This document shows, in pieces, positions 34,463-44,636 of a stretch of DNA of 64,000 nt; the stretch's first letter is position 1, and the number at the start of each line of letters is the position of its first letter. The position numbers were made by a program, and so were the translations under genes. The stretch lies in assembly GCA_902633965.1 (NCBI GenBank), contig CACPID010000003.1, positions 37,321 through 101,320 of the forward strand, in the 5' to 3' direction. Under the pieces are notes generated by a model. The model ran no database searches, was not told where the DNA came from, and saw only the letters and a list, made by a program, of their open reading frames with translations. This stretch comes from an uncultured Pelagibacteraceae bacterium (GTDB lineage: Bacteria > Pseudomonadota > Alphaproteobacteria > Pelagibacterales > Pelagibacteraceae).

Positions 34463-35464
34463 ATGGCTAAAAAAATATTCTCTGGTGTTCAGCCAACTGG
34501 TAATTTGCATTTAGGTAATTATATCGGAGCAATTAAAAATTTTGTAGATCTTCAAAACGAAAAAAATAATCAATGTATTTTTTGTGTTGTAGATTTACAT
34601 GCAATAACTGTTAAGCAAAATCCTAGAGAACTAAAAGACAACATAAGGGAAACTACAGCAGCATTTTTAGCAAGTGGTATTGAGCCAGAAAAAAGTATAA
34701 TTTTTAATCAATCACTAGTACCAGCTCATTCAGAAGGATCCTGGATTCTTGGATGCGTCGCAAGAATGGGTTGGTTAAATAGAATGACCCAGTTTAAGGA
34801 GAAAGCAGGTAAGGATAAAGAAAAAGCAAGTATAGGTCTCTATATCTACCCAGTTTTAATGGCTGCAGATATTCTTTTGTATGATGCATCTCATGTTCCG
34901 GTAGGAGAAGACCAAAAACAACACTTAGAATTATCAAGAGATATTGCTCAAAAATTTAATTTAGATTATGAGTGCCTAGATTTTTTTAAAATTCCTGAGC
35001 CATTAATTCAAAAAAAATTTTCAAGAATAATGAGCTTAAAAGATGGAACAAAAAAAATGAGCAAATCAGACCCTTCTGATTTAAGCAGAATAAACCTTAA
35101 GGATACTAAAGATGAAATCATTAATAAAATTAAAAAAGCAAAAACGGATAATGATACAATGCCAGAAGATGAAAATAATCTTAATAAAAGACCTGAAATC
35201 GAAAATTTATTGAGTATTTATTCTAGTTTATCTAATCAAAATCTAAAAAATACAATTGATCAATTTAGCGGAAAGAACTTTTCAGAATTTAAAAATGAGT
35301 TAGCAGAGATAGTTGTGGAAAAAATTTCACCTATTTCCGATGAAATAAGAAGGCTAGAAAAAGATCCTCAATTTATAGATAATATTTTGTTAAATGGGTC
35401 TAAAAAGGCTGAAAAAATGGCAAAATTGAAAGTTGAAAAACTGAAAAAAATTATAGGTTTTTAA
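34463..35464 (+). CDS. trpS: Tryptophanyl-tRNA synthetase
   Basis: A 333-residue class I synthetase with the HIGH-type motif [12 protein letters not shown], the tryptophan-site [25 protein letters not shown], and the KMSKS loop (KKMSKSDPS). Length is normal for bacterial TrpS. The murJ-trpS-nfu order is common in alphaproteobacteria. Confidence 0.96.
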   Translation: MAKKIFSGVQPTGNLHLGNYIGAIKNFVDLQNEKNNQCIFCVVDLHAITVKQNPRELKDNIRETTAAFLASGIEPEKSIIFNQSLVPAHSEGSWILGCVARMGWLNRMTQFKEKAGKDKEKASIGLYIYPVLMAADILLYDASHVPVGEDQKQHLELSRDIAQKFNLDYECLDFFKIPEPLIQKKFSRIMSLKDGTKKMSKSDPSDLSRINLKDTKDEIINKIKKAKTDNDTMPEDENNLNKRPEIENLLSIYSSLSNQNLKNTIDQFSGKNFSEFKNELAEIVVEKISPISDEIRRLEKDPQFIDNILLNGSKKAEKMAKLKVEKLKKIIGF

Positions 35465-35507
35465 ATAATCATATTTAAAACTTAAAAAAATTGACTATAT
35501 AAATATC

Positions 35508-36050
35508 ATGTTCATCCAAACTCAAAAAACTCCAAACCCAAATTCTTTGAAATTTGTTACTGGTAAAAAAGTATCTACAATTGGACCTATTGAAATTTCA
35601 AAAAATGAAATGACGGATAATATTTTGTTGAGAAATATTTTTTCTGTGAAAGGTGTTGAAAGTATATTTTTAACTGAGGATTTTTTGTCAATAAATAAAC
35701 AAGATGAAATAGATTGGGAAGATATTAAACATATTATACTAGCATTACTAAATGAGTATTACGCAAATGGTAAAGAAATTATTATCGATAAAAAACCATC
35801 GATTGTAAATACTGAAAATTTAAAAGAAGTTGAAAAACAGATTATTAAAATATTAGATACAAAGATTAAACCCGCAGTAGCAAGAGATGGAGGTGATATA
35901 AAATTTATAGAATTTAAGAATGGTATTGTAAAGGTACAGTTACGTGGTAGTTGTTCAGGCTGCCCAAGCTCTGTTATAACTTTAAAACAAGGAGTTCAAA
36001 ATCTTTTGACACATTATATTCCAGATGTTAAACAAGTCGAGGCTATTTAG
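35508..36050 (+). CDS. NfuA-type iron-sulfur cluster carrier (Nfu_N plus NifU domain)
   Basis: A 180-residue protein with an N-terminal Nfu_N domain (MFIQTQKTPNPNSLKFV) and a C-terminal NifU domain holding the cluster-binding CSGCPSS (CxxC). Two chains share one 4Fe-4S cluster and pass it to target enzymes. MiaB and Nth, encoded in this window, are potential cluster-dependent clients. The start is 43 bases after trpS and the next gene begins 8 bases after its stop. Confidence 0.93.
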   Translation: MFIQTQKTPNPNSLKFVTGKKVSTIGPIEISKNEMTDNILLRNIFSVKGVESIFLTEDFLSINKQDEIDWEDIKHIILALLNEYYANGKEIIIDKKPSIVNTENLKEVEKQIIKILDTKIKPAVARDGGDIKFIEFKNGIVKVQLRGSCSGCPSSVITLKQGVQNLLTHYIPDVKQVEAI

Positions 36051-36058
36051 AAACAGGC

Positions 36059-37222
36059 ATGTTTAAAAATTCAAAGATTAATTTTAAAATTTTAAAAAAA
36101 CCAAAATTAAATCTAAAACAAATAAGAAAAATAATAAACGAAAGAGGCTTTGTATTAAAAAAAAAGAGGAATTTTTTTAATTTTAGTGAGTTAAAAAGCC
36201 TATACTACACAATTGCGAGCAGTTTAGTTTTAATATTAATTTTTTTTCTACTACCTTTATCCATAGATGTAAAAAAAGAGCTCCAGGTAGTAAAACAAAG
36301 TATTGATAATAATTCTAAAATTGACTTCCAAAAAGTACTAGAAGGTAAGCCCTTGAAGGAAAAAGATGATGTTGATCAAATTTTAGATACTAAAAATTTA
36401 TTTGAGGATATTTTCTCATTTGATGAAATGCCAACAGATACAGTAAGGCTAAGTGCATCAACAGTTAAGGAATTATTCAAAGATACTGAATATGATCTAA
36501 ATGAAATAAGAAAATCAAAATTGGTCAAACCTATTAAACTCTCTTTATTACCAGAGGAAATACGAAAGATTGAAAGCACAAAGGAGAAAAAAAAACTTTT
36601 CCTAGAGATAATTTTACCTTTAGTTCTTGAGGAAAATAATAGAATTAAATTAGATAGAATAAAATTATTCAGGGTATTAAATAAAAAAAGTAATTCAAAT
36701 AGTGAAACTAGATGGCTAAATTCTAAATTTAAACAGTATGGCGTAGTCAATAAAGATTTATCAACATTAAAAATACGAATGGATGAGATACCAGTATCTT
36801 TAGCTTTGGCTCAAGCAGCCAAAGAAACAGGATGGGGTACCTCGAGATTTGCAATTGAGGGAAATGCATTATTTGGACAGTGGACTTTTAGCGGAGAGGG
36901 AATAAAACCTGCCGGAGCAGATTCTAGTGACGGATCTCACAAAGTAATGAAGTTTAAAGTTCTCAAAGCATCTGTAAGAGCATATCAAAGAAATCTAAAT
37001 ACTCACAATAGCTACAGAGAATTTAGAAAGGCAAGAGCATTAATGAGAGAGAGAGATCAAAAATTAGATAGTCTTGATCTTGCGGACTACTTAGATAAGT
37101 ACGCAGCTACAGGAATTGAATATACGAAAATAATAAAAAAAATAATCGAACAGAATTCTCTTCAAGATTTCGACAAAGTAAAACTATTGCCTTCAAGTAC
37201 ACAACTTAAAAATTTAATCTAA
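36059..37222 (+). CDS. Bax-like peptidoglycan hydrolase (glucosaminidase fold)
   Basis: A 387-residue protein with one membrane anchor (about 48-66, SLYYTIASSLVLILIFFLLP) after a basic cytoplasmic stretch, a charged linker, and a C-terminal catalytic region (about 230-360) with ALAQAAKETGWGTSRFA and GNALFGQWTFSGEG, the Bax/flagellar-hydrolase glucosaminidase signature with a catalytic Glu. It probably cleaves peptidoglycan glycan strands in the periplasm. It converges with the deacetylase gene with a 4-base overlap. Confidence 0.82.
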   Translation: MFKNSKINFKILKKPKLNLKQIRKIINERGFVLKKKRNFFNFSELKSLYYTIASSLVLILIFFLLPLSIDVKKELQVVKQSIDNNSKIDFQKVLEGKPLKEKDDVDQILDTKNLFEDIFSFDEMPTDTVRLSASTVKELFKDTEYDLNEIRKSKLVKPIKLSLLPEEIRKIESTKEKKKLFLEIILPLVLEENNRIKLDRIKLFRVLNKKSNSNSETRWLNSKFKQYGVVNKDLSTLKIRMDEIPVSLALAQAAKETGWGTSRFAIEGNALFGQWTFSGEGIKPAGADSSDGSHKVMKFKVLKASVRAYQRNLNTHNSYREFRKARALMRERDQKLDSLDLADYLDKYAATGIEYTKIIKKIIEQNSLQDFDKVKLLPSSTQLKNLI

Positions 37223-38274
37223 TTTGTTTTAACAGAAAATTGAATTCCAAACCATCTCCATCCATCATCATTTAAAGAACAATTAATTCTTCCTCTTCTA
37301 AAAAGGAACTTGTCTCTAAAATTTATTTTTAAAGTATTTCCAACAAAGGTTAGTTTAGATTTCTCCCACTGATTTCCTTCGTCAGAAAAACAATTAATAT
37401 TTTTAATATTTTTTTGTTCCTCAAAGAAATCAATTTTTAAATTTGGCGGATTATTATCAGTTATATACATGTCAATTGGACTTATTTTTTTGAACTGAAG
37501 TGGCAATAAATCAACTACAAAACTAAATCTATCTAAATCTCCATATTTTTCATTGATTGGAAATCTTGGAAGCTGATACTTATCTTTGTTTAAATCAATC
37601 ACACCAGAATGCTGTCCAAAAGCAAACTTAAATTTTTTCTTAATAAAATTAATATGTTCTAAACTGTATTCCCCAAAAGGATGTGAATAGAAGACAGGAT
37701 TATAACCTAACTCTTTCTTAAAAATATTAATTGATTGATTAATATCGCTTTTGAACTCATCAAAATTAAAATCTATTAGATATTCATGAGAATGTGAATG
37801 ATTTCCAATAAATGCAAATTCTTCACTTTCTACTTCTTTTATCTGTTCCCAGTTCATATAACCGTTTTTTCCAACCGGCTCCGTGGAAACGAATAAAATA
37901 AAAGGAATTTTATTTCGTTTTAAAAAAGGCCATGCATTTTCATAAAATGAAGAAAACGCATCATCTATAGTTATCAAAATTTTTTTTTCATCTTTTGGTT
38001 TCCCAAAGTTCTTTTGAAAATCATCAGGATTTTCAAACTTATATTTTTTATTTTTTATAATTTGAATTTGCTTTTCAAAAATTTCCATTCTAACATTTGT
38101 TGATGGATACTTATTCTCGTTAAATCTATGATACATAAGAGATAATGTTCCGGCTTCTCCAGAATAATATTTACTATCATTTTCTAGTGCAATAGAATCG
38201 CTTAAAAAAATAAAAAAAATGAAAAATTTGATAATTGATGCGGCAGGTAATAAAATTTTATTAATCATAATCAA
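37219..38274 (-). CDS. Polysaccharide deacetylase family protein
   Basis: A 351-residue exported protein: hydrophobic signal (IIKFFIFFIFLSDSIA, about 14-30), LSLMYHRF near 45, the metal-site ILITIDDAFSSFY (DD motif) near 95, and NHSHSHEYL with two His near 160, the NodB-type arrangement. A C-terminal region of about 100 residues after the barrel is unassigned. It may act on a cell-wall or exported glycan. Its first 50-56 bases overlap the divergent tsaB gene; both starts are needed for a signal peptide here and the TsaB N-terminus there. Confidence 0.82.
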   Translation of the reverse strand: MIMINKILLPAASIIKFFIFFIFLSDSIALENDSKYYSGEAGTLSLMYHRFNENKYPSTNVRMEIFEKQIQIIKNKKYKFENPDDFQKNFGKPKDEKKILITIDDAFSSFYENAWPFLKRNKIPFILFVSTEPVGKNGYMNWEQIKEVESEEFAFIGNHSHSHEYLIDFNFDEFKSDINQSINIFKKELGYNPVFYSHPFGEYSLEHINFIKKKFKFAFGQHSGVIDLNKDKYQLPRFPINEKYGDLDRFSFVVDLLPLQFKKISPIDMYITDNNPPNLKIDFFEEQKNIKNINCFSDEGNQWEKSKLTFVGNTLKINFRDKFLFRRGRINCSLNDDGWRWFGIQFSVKTN

Positions 38275-38608
38275 TGATAAAAATATTTATACTAGTAGTC
38301 ATGAAAATAGCAAAAGCAATTTTGATAAAATAACAATTTTAATCAACGATTTATTAAAGAAATATAAAACAACATTATCAGGTATAAACCAAATATACGT
38401 AAATCGGGGGCCAGGAAGTTTTGCTGGTATAAGAAACTCATTATCTATTGTAAAAGGAATTCATCTAGCAAAAAATATTAACTATTATTGTTTCAGTTTT
38501 TTAGACTTTTCTGAAAAGGATAAAAAAAAATTAAAAAATTGGCAAGAATTACCAAATTTATGTAGAAAATATAAAATTAAAAAAAATTTGATTAATCCGA
38601 TTTATTAG
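38219..38608 (+). CDS. tsaB: Short TsaB-like tRNA threonylcarbamoyladenosine protein
   Basis: A 129-residue version of TsaB (normally about 220-230). The N-terminal ASKHA half is present: LIIDAAGNKILL, the VNRGPGSFAGIRNSLSIVKGIHLA block is the TsaB signature. The C-terminal half is missing and replaced by about 30 Lys-rich residues. TsaB helps TsaD modify A37 of tRNAs reading ANN codons and the first half carries the dimerising helix contact. It precedes fur as in other alphaproteobacteria, where rimI usually sits between them; rimI is absent here. Confidence 0.78.
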   Translation: MKNLIIDAAGNKILLIIINDKNIYTSSHENSKSNFDKITILINDLLKKYKTTLSGINQIYVNRGPGSFAGIRNSLSIVKGIHLAKNINYYCFSFLDFSEKDKKKLKNWQELPNLCRKYKIKKNLINPIY

Positions 38609-38622
38609 AGTTAAATTAGTGG

Positions 38623-39045
38623 ATGTCAGAAACAATAGAAAAAAAATGTATTGAAAAGGGCGTGAAACTTACAGAGCAAAGAAGAATTATTGCTCGAGTA
38701 ATTTCAGAGTCAAAAGAGACATATGGGGAATCTGATCATCCCGATGTTGACGAATTATACAGTAGAGTGTCAAAAATAGATCCAAAAATCAGTATCGCAA
38801 CAGTTTACAGAACTGTAAAACTTTTTGAAGAAGCAGGGATACTGGTAAAACATGACTTTAAAGCAGGTAAGGCAAGATACGAGATCAATGATGATCATAA
38901 TCATTTAATTGATATTAAAACAGGAGAAATAATCGAATTTGTAGACAATGATATAGAGGAACTACAAAAAAAAATTGCCGAAAAGTATGGCTATGAGTTA
39001 GTCGATCACAAGCTTGAGCTTTACGGTGTTAAAAAAAAAACTTAA
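38623..39045 (+). CDS. fur: Fur family metal-responsive repressor (Fur/Mur)
   Basis: A 140-residue Fur-family regulator: winged helix (KLTEQRRIIARVI, PKISIATVYRTVKLFEEAGIL) and metal-sensing core (HDFKAGKARYEINDDHNHLIDIKTGEIIEF). The structural zinc CxxC pairs of E. coli Fur are absent, as in alphaproteobacterial Fur/Mur. It may respond to iron or manganese; the name does not decide which. Two Fur-box-like sites occur in this window near 59.65 kb. Confidence 0.88.
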   Translation: MSETIEKKCIEKGVKLTEQRRIIARVISESKETYGESDHPDVDELYSRVSKIDPKISIATVYRTVKLFEEAGILVKHDFKAGKARYEINDDHNHLIDIKTGEIIEFVDNDIEELQKKIAEKYGYELVDHKLELYGVKKKT

Positions 39046-39048
39046 TTA

Positions 39049-40386
39049 ATGTCAAAAAGAGTATTTATAAAAACATTCGGTTGTCAGATGAATGTTTACG
39101 ACTCAAATAGAATCTTAGATACAATCAAAAAAATTGGTTTTACGGAGACTAAATCATTAGAGTTAAGCAATTGTTTTATACTTAATACCTGCCACATTCG
39201 AGACAAAGCTAAAGAAAAAGTTTACCATGAAATAGGTAGAGTAAAACAAAATTTTGAGGGAAAAGTAAAACCAATTGTTATTGTAGCTGGTTGTGTTGCA
39301 CAAGCAGAAAACTCTGAAATGTTAAAGAGAGAGCCTTATATTGATTTTGTAATTGGGCCACAATCTTATCATAAGTTAAATTATACAATTGAAAATTTTG
39401 AGAAGAATAAAATTAGAAATGAAATTACTGATTTTGACTCCATATCAAAATTTGACTATTTGAGTAAAATCAAAAACCAAGATAGTAACGTATCTTCATT
39501 TATCACAATTCAAGAGGGATGTGATAAGTTTTGTCACTTTTGCGTAGTACCTTATACACGTGGACCAGAGTATTCAAGACCGTTCTACCAAATTTTAAAT
39601 GAAGCAAAGCAATTAATACAAAGTGGCACTAAAGAAATAATTTTATTGGGACAAAATGTAAACGCGTACTCAAGTGTAGAAAATAAAAAAGAATATAGAT
39701 TATCAGATTTAATTATGGCCTTAGAAAACATAAAAGAGCTAAAGAGAATTAGATATATTACATCACATCCAAGAGATATGAGCGATGATTTAATAGATTG
39801 TTATAGAAACACAAAAAAGCTAATGCCGTTTATCCATCTGCCAATTCAATCAGGATCAAATAAGATATTAAATCTTATGAATAGAAAACATAAAGTCGAA
39901 GATTATATTGATGTTTATGAAAGATTAAAAAAAATCAATAATAAAATTGAATTTTCTAGCGATTTTATTGTTGGCTATCCTGGTGAAACAGAAAAAGATT
40001 TTGAGGAAACATTGAAGCTAGTTAGAAATCTAAAATTTTTAAACTCATACTCATTTATATTTAGCCCAAGACCAGGAACCACAGCCTCAAACTATGACCA
40101 AATAGATAAAAAAATTTTAAAAGAAAGATTAAAAGTTTTACAAGAAATACTTTTTAATAATCAAAAGATTAAAAATAAAAGCTTTGAAAATAATCAGGTC
40201 AATGTTTTAGTTGAAAATAAAATGGAAAACCAAGATAAATTCTTTGGAAGAAATGAATATATGACATCTGTAATATTTAATGGAAATGAAAGTTTAGTTG
40301 GAAAAATAATTCCGGTTAAGATAAACAACAGTAATCAAAATAGTTTATTTGGTGAAATTTTAACTAACGATGTTGAGGCAGCATAG
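39049..40386 (+). CDS. miaB: tRNA-2-methylthio-N6-dimethylallyladenosine synthase
   Basis: A 445-residue methylthiotransferase: N-terminal domain with three Cys (KTFGCQMNVYDS, LNTCHIRDKA, AGCVAQA) for one cluster, radical-SAM motif EGCDKFCHFCVVPYTRG (CxxxCxxC), and a C-terminal TRAM domain. It methylthiolates A37 of tRNAs. The start is 3 bases after fur. Confidence 0.96.
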   Translation: MSKRVFIKTFGCQMNVYDSNRILDTIKKIGFTETKSLELSNCFILNTCHIRDKAKEKVYHEIGRVKQNFEGKVKPIVIVAGCVAQAENSEMLKREPYIDFVIGPQSYHKLNYTIENFEKNKIRNEITDFDSISKFDYLSKIKNQDSNVSSFITIQEGCDKFCHFCVVPYTRGPEYSRPFYQILNEAKQLIQSGTKEIILLGQNVNAYSSVENKKEYRLSDLIMALENIKELKRIRYITSHPRDMSDDLIDCYRNTKKLMPFIHLPIQSGSNKILNLMNRKHKVEDYIDVYERLKKINNKIEFSSDFIVGYPGETEKDFEETLKLVRNLKFLNSYSFIFSPRPGTTASNYDQIDKKILKERLKVLQEILFNNQKIKNKSFENNQVNVLVENKMENQDKFFGRNEYMTSVIFNGNESLVGKIIPVKINNSNQNSLFGEILTNDVEAA

Positions 40387-40388
40387 AA

Positions 40389-41390
40389 TTGAATAAAACC
40401 CAAAGTAAAATTAGTACTAACCTAAAGTTTGTTTATTCGGACAATTCTCTAAGTATTGTATTTCCAAATAATGAACTCTTGATGGGAATTCTAGGTGAAT
40501 TTAATAAAAATTTAAAAGAACTTGAAAATTTAACAAATACAAACCTTTATTTTAGAGGAAATTCAATAATAACAAAAAGTGATGATAAAAAAATTCAAAT
40601 TATAAAAAATGCAATTCAATTTTTATGTGATCAATATATTATTAATGGATCGATAGAAAAAAAAGATATAATCTCATCAGTAAGCAAATTTATGATTAAT
40701 GAAAATAATAATTTAGATAAAAAAATTGAGTACATTATTAAAACTCCAAAAAAGTCTGTAATACCAAGATCAGAAAAACAAAAAAAATATGTTTCCGCTT
40801 TAAGAAGTAGTGACATTATTATATCAACAGGTCCAGCTGGAACAGGAAAAACTTTTTTATCTGTAGCAGTGGCATTGACAATGCTTTTAGAAAAAAAAAT
40901 CGAGAGAATTATTTTATCTAGACCCGCGGTGGAAGCTGGTGAGAGATTAGGTTTTTTACCTGGAGATATGAGAGAAAAAGTTGATCCATATTTACGCCCT
41001 TTATATGACTCTTTGTATGATTTATTAGATTTTGAAAAAATTCAAAAAAAAATTGAAATTGGTGATATTGAAATTGCTCCACTAGCATTTATGAGAGGTA
41101 GAACTCTTAAAAATTCTTTTGCAATTTTAGATGAGGCTCAAAATGCAACAGATACACAAATTAAAATGTTTTTAACGCGTATCGGAGAAAACTCAAAAAT
41201 AGTAATTAATGGTGATCCGTCACAAATAGATTTACCTAATAAATCTTTATCAGGGTTAAATAGATCCAAAAAACTATTACGACATTTAAATGAAATTTCT
41301 GTAGTAGATTTCGACCACACCGACGTAGTCAGACACCCTTTAGTCTCAAAGATTGTCAAGGCTTATTCGGATAATAATAACAATGATTAA
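40389..41390 (+). CDS. PhoH family ATPase
   Basis: A 333-residue PhoH-like protein with an N-terminal domain of about 120 residues and an ATPase domain: Walker A GPAGTGKTFLS, RPAVEAGERLGFLPGD, Walker B FAILDEAQN. Start is TTG at 40389, 2 bases after the miaB stop. PhoH proteins sit beside ybeY in many bacteria and are linked to RNA processing; the biochemical role is not settled. It overlaps ybeY by 8 bases. Confidence 0.92.
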   Translation: MNKTQSKISTNLKFVYSDNSLSIVFPNNELLMGILGEFNKNLKELENLTNTNLYFRGNSIITKSDDKKIQIIKNAIQFLCDQYIINGSIEKKDIISSVSKFMINENNNLDKKIEYIIKTPKKSVIPRSEKQKKYVSALRSSDIIISTGPAGTGKTFLSVAVALTMLLEKKIERIILSRPAVEAGERLGFLPGDMREKVDPYLRPLYDSLYDLLDFEKIQKKIEIGDIEIAPLAFMRGRTLKNSFAILDEAQNATDTQIKMFLTRIGENSKIVINGDPSQIDLPNKSLSGLNRSKKLLRHLNEISVVDFDHTDVVRHPLVSKIVKAYSDNNNND

Positions 41391-41850
41391 AGTTGACGTT
41401 GTTATTGATAATAATAAGTGGAAAAAAAAAATAAAAAGAGCAAATTTTTTTTTTAATAAAATTTTAAAATTTTTTCCAAAAAAGTATAAATTTGAAAAAA
41501 AAAAAATTTTATTTTCACTTTCTTTGTCCGATAACCAAAAAATTCAAAAATTGAATAAAAAATTTAGAAAAAAAAATAAACCGACAGATGTGCTTTCATT
41601 TCCTTACAATGATAAAGTGGGTAAAAACGAATTTTACCTTGGTGACATAATAATTAGTTACAACTATATGAACCAACCAAAAAATATAAGTAATTTAAAT
41701 TTTAAAAATAAGGTTGTAAAAATTTTTATTCATGGTTTTCTACATCTTTTAGGTTTTGACCATAAAAAAAATAGTGATTTTAATAAAATGCAAAGAGAAG
41801 AAAATAAATTATTTAATTTATTAGAAAAAAAAATTGAAAAAATTATTTAA
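41383..41850 (+). CDS. ybeY: Endoribonuclease YbeY
   Basis: A 155-residue YbeY with the zinc motif HGFLHLLGFDH (HxxxHxxGxDH) and the preceding TDVLSFPY and LGDIIIS blocks. It takes part in 16S rRNA maturation and ribosome quality control. ATG 41383 is chosen; an earlier in-frame start at 41353 would lie inside phoH and lacks family similarity. It is exceptionally rich in Lys and Phe. Confidence 0.94.
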   Translation: MIKVDVVIDNNKWKKKIKRANFFFNKILKFFPKKYKFEKKKILFSLSLSDNQKIQKLNKKFRKKNKPTDVLSFPYNDKVGKNEFYLGDIIISYNYMNQPKNISNLNFKNKVVKIFIHGFLHLLGFDHKKNSDFNKMQREENKLFNLLEKKIEKII

Positions 41851-43378
41851 TAATAAAAAAATCATATACTTTATAGTTTTCATTTTAGGAAGTTTAAGTT
41901 CTTTCAGTCTTCCACCATATAATTGGTTTTTAATAAATTTTTTTACTTTAAGTTTTTTCTTTATTCTTTTAGTACAAAATAAAAATTTAGACAAAAAAAA
42001 TTATTTTTTTTACGGATGGTTATTTGGTTTTGGTTATTTTTTATTCAGTTTATATTGGATAGCAATTTCACTAACATTTGATACAAGTCTTAAAATTTTA
42101 ATACCTGTTTCAATAATAATAATACCATCTTTCTTGTCTTTATTTTTTGCTATACCTGCTTACTTATTGTTCTTCTTTTTTAAATTTAAAAATTTAGCTT
42201 TAATTTTAATTTTCTCTTTAATCTTAGGGGTCTTTGAATTTATTAGAGGTCATATTTTTACAGGGTTTCCATGGAATTTATTCTTATATTCTTTATCAAA
42301 TAACATCTCATATATTCAAATGACCTCGTTTATTGGAACATATGGTTTAAATTTAGTTACTACTACATTTTTTTTTATTCCCGCAATTTTATTTTTAAAA
42401 AAGACAAAATTTGAATTAATTTTATCGTTCGTTTTTTTTTCAATTTTACTATCATTTTTTTTAATAGGAGAATTCAGAATAAACGATCATAATAGAATTT
42501 TAAAAACTCAAAAACATATTCAAATTAAAATAATTTCCTCAAATATCGAAATAAAAAGATTTTATGACTCTTCAAAAGAGTTGGAAATTATAGATGAAAT
42601 GATAAAAATCAGTAATCCTGAAAAAGAAATACCAACTTTATTTATATGGCCTGAGGGGACTCTTACATCTACATACCTTGACGATATTGATAAATATAAA
42701 ACTTTTTTTAAAAAATTTAGTGAAAAGCATTTAATTTTATTAGGTATAAATGATTTGAATGAAGACGATAATTTAAAAATTTATAATTCTTTAGCTATCG
42801 TTGATAATGAATTAAATATAAAAGCATTATATCGCAAGAATTATCTTGTTCCCTTTGGAGAATTTTTACCATTTGAGAATGCTCTAAATAAAATTGGCTT
42901 GAGAAGCATTACAAATAATTATCAGTCATTTTCTAAAGGAGATCGCAGGGATATAATTAATATTAATAACGACGACTTTAACTTGAATTTACTACCATTA
43001 ATTTGTTATGAGGTAATATATTCAGGTAAACTATCTGAAGTTAATAATTACGATTTAATAATTAATATTTCTGAAGATGGATGGTTTGGAAAATCTATAG
43101 GACCTCATCAACATTTTGCTCATTCAGTTTTTAGAGCTATAGAGGAAGGGAAAAGTATTATCAGATCATCAAATAATGGAATTTCAGCTATAATAGATCC
43201 TAAAGGAAAAATCATAAAAATTAATAAGTCAACTTCTAGTGGTGCATTAAGTGAATATGGTTTTGAAAAGCTGAGTGAAATGACTGTATTTTCAACATAT
43301 GGTCGTAATAATATATTCTTTTATTTAGTCTTAATTTATATTACCTTAATTTTTTTTTTAAAAAGACAAGGGAGTTAA
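41834..43378 (+). CDS. lnt: Apolipoprotein N-acyltransferase
   Basis: A 514-residue protein with six or more N-terminal membrane helices (1-205) and a periplasmic nitrilase domain (about 230-480): catalytic Glu in FIWPEGTL, Lys in [14 protein letters not shown], and Cys in LICYEVIYS. It adds the third acyl chain to outer-membrane lipoproteins. The start is TTG, overlapping ybeY by 17 bases. Its stop is followed after one base by metK. Confidence 0.93.
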   Translation: MKKLFNNKKIIYFIVFILGSLSSFSLPPYNWFLINFFTLSFFFILLVQNKNLDKKNYFFYGWLFGFGYFLFSLYWIAISLTFDTSLKILIPVSIIIIPSFLSLFFAIPAYLLFFFFKFKNLALILIFSLILGVFEFIRGHIFTGFPWNLFLYSLSNNISYIQMTSFIGTYGLNLVTTTFFFIPAILFLKKTKFELILSFVFFSILLSFFLIGEFRINDHNRILKTQKHIQIKIISSNIEIKRFYDSSKELEIIDEMIKISNPEKEIPTLFIWPEGTLTSTYLDDIDKYKTFFKKFSEKHLILLGINDLNEDDNLKIYNSLAIVDNELNIKALYRKNYLVPFGEFLPFENALNKIGLRSITNNYQSFSKGDRRDIININNDDFNLNLLPLICYEVIYSGKLSEVNNYDLIINISEDGWFGKSIGPHQHFAHSVFRAIEEGKSIIRSSNNGISAIIDPKGKIIKINKSTSSGALSEYGFEKLSEMTVFSTYGRNNIFFYLVLIYITLIFFLKRQGS

Positions 43379-43379
43379 A

Positions 43380-44540
43380 ATGAAAAAAAATTATTTGTTT
43401 ACAAGCGAATCCGTTTCAGAAGGTCATCCAGACAAAGTATGTGATAGAATCTCTGACATGGTCGTCGATACTTATTTAGGCATGGAGCCACAAGCAAGAG
43501 TAGCCTGCGAAACATTGACTACAACAAATAAAGTTGTTTTGGCAGGAGAGACCAGAGGCCCAGATATCAATAAAGATGAGTTAATTTCAAAAGTTAGGAA
43601 TTGCATTAAGGACATTGGGTATGACCAAGATGGCTTCACTTACAAAGAAGCTACTAAAGTTGAGTGTCATTTACACTCTCAGTCAGCTGACATAGCGATG
43701 GGAGTTGACTCTTCAGGAAATAAAGATGAAGGTGCAGGAGACCAAGGTATAATGTTTGGTTATGCATGTAATGAGACTGATGTTCTTATGCCAGCTCCAA
43801 TACATTTTTCTCACAGAATTTTAAGATTAATGGCTGAAGATAGAAAATCTGGAAAGCTTAAAGGAATAGAACCAGACTCAAAAAGCCAAATTACAATTGA
43901 GTATAAGGATGGAGTTCCAGCAAATGTAAAATCAGTGGTAATTTCTACGCAACATTCTAAAGACGTTAATTTAGCAAAAGTAAAAGAACTATGCATCCCC
44001 TATATTGAAAAATCCATTCCAAAAAATTTATTAGGCAACCTTGATGAAAACGAAATATATATCAATCCAACTGGAAATTTTGTTATTGGAGGACCGGATG
44101 GAGATACTGGACTAACTGGAAGAAAAATAATTGTAGATACTTACGGTGGAGCTGCACCACATGGTGGTGGAGCTTTTTCTGGAAAAGATCCAACCAAAGT
44201 TGACAGATCAGCAGCATACGCTTCAAGATATTTAGCTAAAAATATCGTAGCTTCAAAAATTTCTGATAAATGTTTGATACAGTTAGCGTATGCTATCGGA
44301 GTTTCTAAACCTTTATCAATATATGTTGATCTATTTTCTAATGATGAAGAAAAAAATAATCATGTGGAAAAACTCATTAAAGATAATTTTGACTTAAGTC
44401 CAAGAGGTATAAGAGAAATGTTAGGACTAAATAAACCTATATATGAAAAATCAGCTGCCTATGGCCATTTTGGAAGGGAACCAGAGTCAAATGGTGCATT
44501 TTCATGGGAAAAAACAGATAAGACCTCAGTATTTAAATAA
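43380..44540 (+). CDS. metK: S-adenosylmethionine synthetase
   Basis: A 386-residue Met[21 protein letters not shown] at the N-terminus, the [12 protein letters not shown] loop, [18 protein letters not shown] phosphate loop and [15 protein letters not shown]. It makes SAM from methionine and ATP. GGGAG at the end of lnt is its ribosome-binding site. There is no leader, so no SAM riboswitch of its own. A gap with a promoter and terminator follows. Confidence 0.97.
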   Translation: MKKNYLFTSESVSEGHPDKVCDRISDMVVDTYLGMEPQARVACETLTTTNKVVLAGETRGPDINKDELISKVRNCIKDIGYDQDGFTYKEATKVECHLHSQSADIAMGVDSSGNKDEGAGDQGIMFGYACNETDVLMPAPIHFSHRILRLMAEDRKSGKLKGIEPDSKSQITIEYKDGVPANVKSVVISTQHSKDVNLAKVKELCIPYIEKSIPKNLLGNLDENEIYINPTGNFVIGGPDGDTGLTGRKIIVDTYGGAAPHGGGAFSGKDPTKVDRSAAYASRYLAKNIVASKISDKCLIQLAYAIGVSKPLSIYVDLFSNDEEKNNHVEKLIKDNFDLSPRGIREMLGLNKPIYEKSAAYGHFGREPESNGAFSWEKTDKTSVFK

Positions 44541-44548
44541 GTAAAAAG

Positions 44549-44576
44549 TTGAAAATATAATAAAAATATCTATATT
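44549..44576 (+). promoter_or_regulatory. Candidate promoter for nusA leader
   Basis: TTGAAA (44549-44554) and TATATT (44571-44576) are spaced by 16 bases, just after metK. Transcription would begin near 44583, about 18 bases before the terminator hairpin at 44601 and about 54 bases before nusA. Confidence 0.4.
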
Positions 44577-44600
44577 CCACTTACATTATTGAAATTTCAA

Positions 44601-44626
44601 AAATGGGCTTCGGCCCATTTTTTTTT
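44601..44626 (+). terminator. Intrinsic terminator / attenuator in the nusA leader
   Basis: AAATGGGC (44601-44608) and GCCCATTT (44613-44620) pair perfectly around a TTCG tetraloop, followed by a T-run to 44626. It ends 10 bases ahead of the nusA ATG. It can terminate the metK transcript, and, if the promoter at 44549 is real, would also act as an attenuator for nusA. Confidence 0.85.
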
Positions 44627-44636
44627 GGTAGAGAAA

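Noticed and set aside
41440..41600. Long A-runs in ybeY as a frameshift or slippage site
   Set aside because: The frame is intact through all YbeY motifs; the runs reflect the Lys-rich, AT-rich coding style seen throughout the window.
43376..43382. SAM riboswitch ahead of metK
   Set aside because: Only one base separates the lnt stop from the metK start, so there is no leader to hold one.
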